Assembly: GCA_904373265.1 (NCBI GenBank)
Contig: CAJFEE010000018.1
Coordinates: 1 to 56,942, forward strand
Direction: 5' to 3'
Source: Candidatus Harrysmithiimonas galli
GTDB taxonomy: Bacteria; Bacillota; Bacilli; CAJFEE01
Length of the DNA stretch: 56,942 bases
The number at the start of each line of letters is the position of its first letter. Within the stretch, counting starts at the first letter, position 1. A program made the position numbers and the translations under genes. Positions 56,174 through 56,942 of the stretch are shown one piece after another. Under the pieces are notes generated by a model. It worked only from the letters and a program-made list of their open reading frames with translations. It had not been told where the DNA came from and searched no databases.

Positions 56174-56187
56174 AGAACGTACGTTCT
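56174..56187. promoter_or_regulatory. SOS/LexA-box-like palindrome
   Basis: AGAACGTACGTTCT is a perfect 14-bp palindrome whose core GAACGTACGTTC fits the Gram-positive LexA site GAACRNRYGTTC. It lies upstream of hicAB and just downstream of the S24 repressor fragment, and may be the operator of the phage repressor or a host SOS site. Confidence 0.65.
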
Positions 56188-56205
56188 TATTTTGTTTATA
56201 AATAA

Positions 56206-56222
56206 AAGGGGAGCGACCCCTT
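56206..56222 (-). terminator. Terminator of the repressor fragment
   Basis: AAGGGG and CCCCTT form a stem with a 5-nt loop; on the minus strand TTATTTATA follows. It lies 24 bp beyond the repressor stop. Confidence 0.7.
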
Positions 56223-56245
56223 CATTTTTAAATAGCTTAGATAAA

Positions 56246-56700
56246 TTATTCAATTTCAAATCCATAAGGTGATATACAGCCTACATACTTGCCAATTATC
56301 CTGATGTCATCAAATTCTCCGTATTGTTGTTCCTCGTGTATTGGGTTATGGCTTAATGGTTCCAAAATCAATTTTTTACTGAAGCTGAATTTCAAAACCC
56401 TTTTAAGAGTTGCGTCGCCACCATTTATGAAAACCGCAGCTATTTCTCCAGTTTTGACATCATCTTGTTTTTGGAAGATTGCATAATACCCGTCTGGAAT
56501 AATTCTATCCATAGAATCACCATTTATCTTTAAGGCGAACATTTCTTCTGTATCAATTTTGTTGTCTAGCCAAGGACAAGCTATTTCTCCTATATCTTGT
56601 ATTGCTTCAAATGGGAGACCAGCAGATATAGAGCCATATATAGGTATGGTCGGTATGTTTATATCATCTAAATCTTCCCCTATTAGGGGCGGTGACGTAA
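56246..56700 (-). pseudogene. S24-peptidase phage repressor, N-terminus missing
   Basis: The open frame reads leftward from about 56700 and has the complete C-terminal half of a LexA/CI-type repressor. The cleavage site is Ala-Gly in GSISAGLP, the Ser nucleophile in NGDSMDRI, and the Lys in ATLKRV. The helix-turn-helix domain expected before it is absent, and within 40 bp the sequence becomes the tail of a serine recombinase gene. The first ATG in frame (56542) would make only 98 residues without the cleavage site. It is probably interrupted by the second element and inactive as a repressor. Confidence 0.85.
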
Positions 56701-56722
56701 GAAAACATTTATGTGAGAGAAT

Positions 56723-56744
56723 CGGCGTAGTTTAGGCTACGCCG
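56723..56744 (-). terminator. Hairpin at the end of the serine recombinase gene
   Basis: CGGCGTAG and CTACGCCG form a perfect 8-bp stem with a 6-nt loop holding the recombinase stop. It marks the end of the incoming element. Confidence 0.65.
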
Positions 56745-56942
56745 GTTTTCTTTTCTTTTAGGGCTGCTTGGGATTGCTCCCTTGCTTCCTCAAAATCAAA
56801 TGCACCAATGAAGTTATAGACGATCTCAATTTCTCTGACCTTAATGCGCGGCTCGTTCTCGTCCGGCGTGTAAACCTCGGAGATATAAATTTTCTCCACA
56901 AACTCCCGGAGAACAGAGGCGTCAAGCTGCTGCATATCGGTG
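56732..56942 (-). CDS. Large serine recombinase, C-terminal DUF4368 end (partial)
   Basis: The frame enters from the right edge and gives about 69 residues to TAA. The peptide LDASVLREFVEKIYISEV, then EIEIVYNFIGAFDF, matches the DUF4368 tail of large serine recombinases that move conjugative or mobilisable transposons (TnpX/TndX-like). The catalytic domain is outside the window. Base composition is clearly more GC-rich than all DNA to its left, a sign of recent transfer from a different host background. Confidence 0.85.
   Translation of the reverse strand, partial: TDMQQLDASVLREFVEKIYISEVYTPDENEPRIKVREIEIVYNFIGAFDFEEAREQSQAALKEKKTGVA

Noticed and set aside
1-56942. CRISPR array or tandem repeats
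   Set aside because: No regularly spaced repeats were seen anywhere in the window.

Overview
The window reads as chromosome of a low-GC, endospore-forming, flagellated anaerobe of the Bacillota. The evidence for this is a dacF-spoIIAA-spoIIAB-sigF sporulation block, MotA/MotB and CheV, a ferredoxin-linked 2-oxoacid oxidoreductase, a cobalamin-dependent MetH, a B12-binding radical SAM enzyme, and T-box and manganese riboswitch control. The mix would suit the Negativicutes/Sporomusaceae, but no rRNA or outer-membrane gene is present to settle this.

Layout. 1-4.8 kb: gene tail, hypothetical protein, RluA-type pseudouridine synthase overlapping a KtrB/TrkH potassium transporter, a yybP-ykoY Mn riboswitch driving a TerC-family exporter, and a BI-1/YccA membrane protein. 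5-6.4 kb: sparse region with a small orphan ORF and a membrane protein resembling an exosortase core. 6.4-9.5 kb: lutABC lactate oxidation operon, ending in a tautomerase gene with two frameshifts. 10-15.4 kb: B12-binding radical SAM protein, divergent from a two-gene pyruvate:ferredoxin-type oxidoreductase (gamma-delta, then alpha-beta). 15.9-18.7 kb: molybdenum cofactor operon moaB-moaE-moaD-moaC-moeB/thiF. 18.9-23.8 kb: hypothetical protein, argS behind a strong promoter and structured leader, then a Leu T-box and leuA. 23.9-25 kb: decayed IS1182-type transposase. 25.2-28.6 kb: metH. 30-31.6 kb: motAB. 31.6-41.3 kb: CPBP protease, deoD, secreted ComEC-like metallo-beta-lactamase, beta-hydroxyacid dehydrogenase, aminotransferase, cheV, a Pro/Tyr-rich surface-type protein, a crcB pair whose first member has an in-frame UGA, and a metallophosphoesterase. 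41.5-42.7 kb: degenerate EAL protein of YkuI type.

43.5-51.6 kb follows the Bacillus subtilis order yqzK-xerD-drm-pupG-dacF-spoIIAA-spoIIAB-sigF, with a pyrimidine-nucleoside phosphorylase, a tRNA-Ala and a small orphan gene inserted. I see a sigma-F-type promoter before dacF, and a perfect 0A box plus a possible sigma-H promoter before spoIIAA. 52-54.2 kb: an LRAT/NlpC-P60-like protein and an SPFH protein.

The right end (54.2-56.9 kb) is mobile DNA on the minus strand: tyrosine integrase, a hicAB toxin-antitoxin pair whose promoter contains a tandem operator, an SOS-box-like palindrome, and the S24 peptidase half of a phage-type repressor. The repressor appears cut by the end of a second, GC-richer element carrying a large serine recombinase (DUF4368 tail). 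No CRISPR array or rRNA is present. I found no wholly novel system. The strongest leads are the nested element junction with its SOS-like operator, the crcB UGA, the exosortase-like ORF and the structured RNA upstream of argS.
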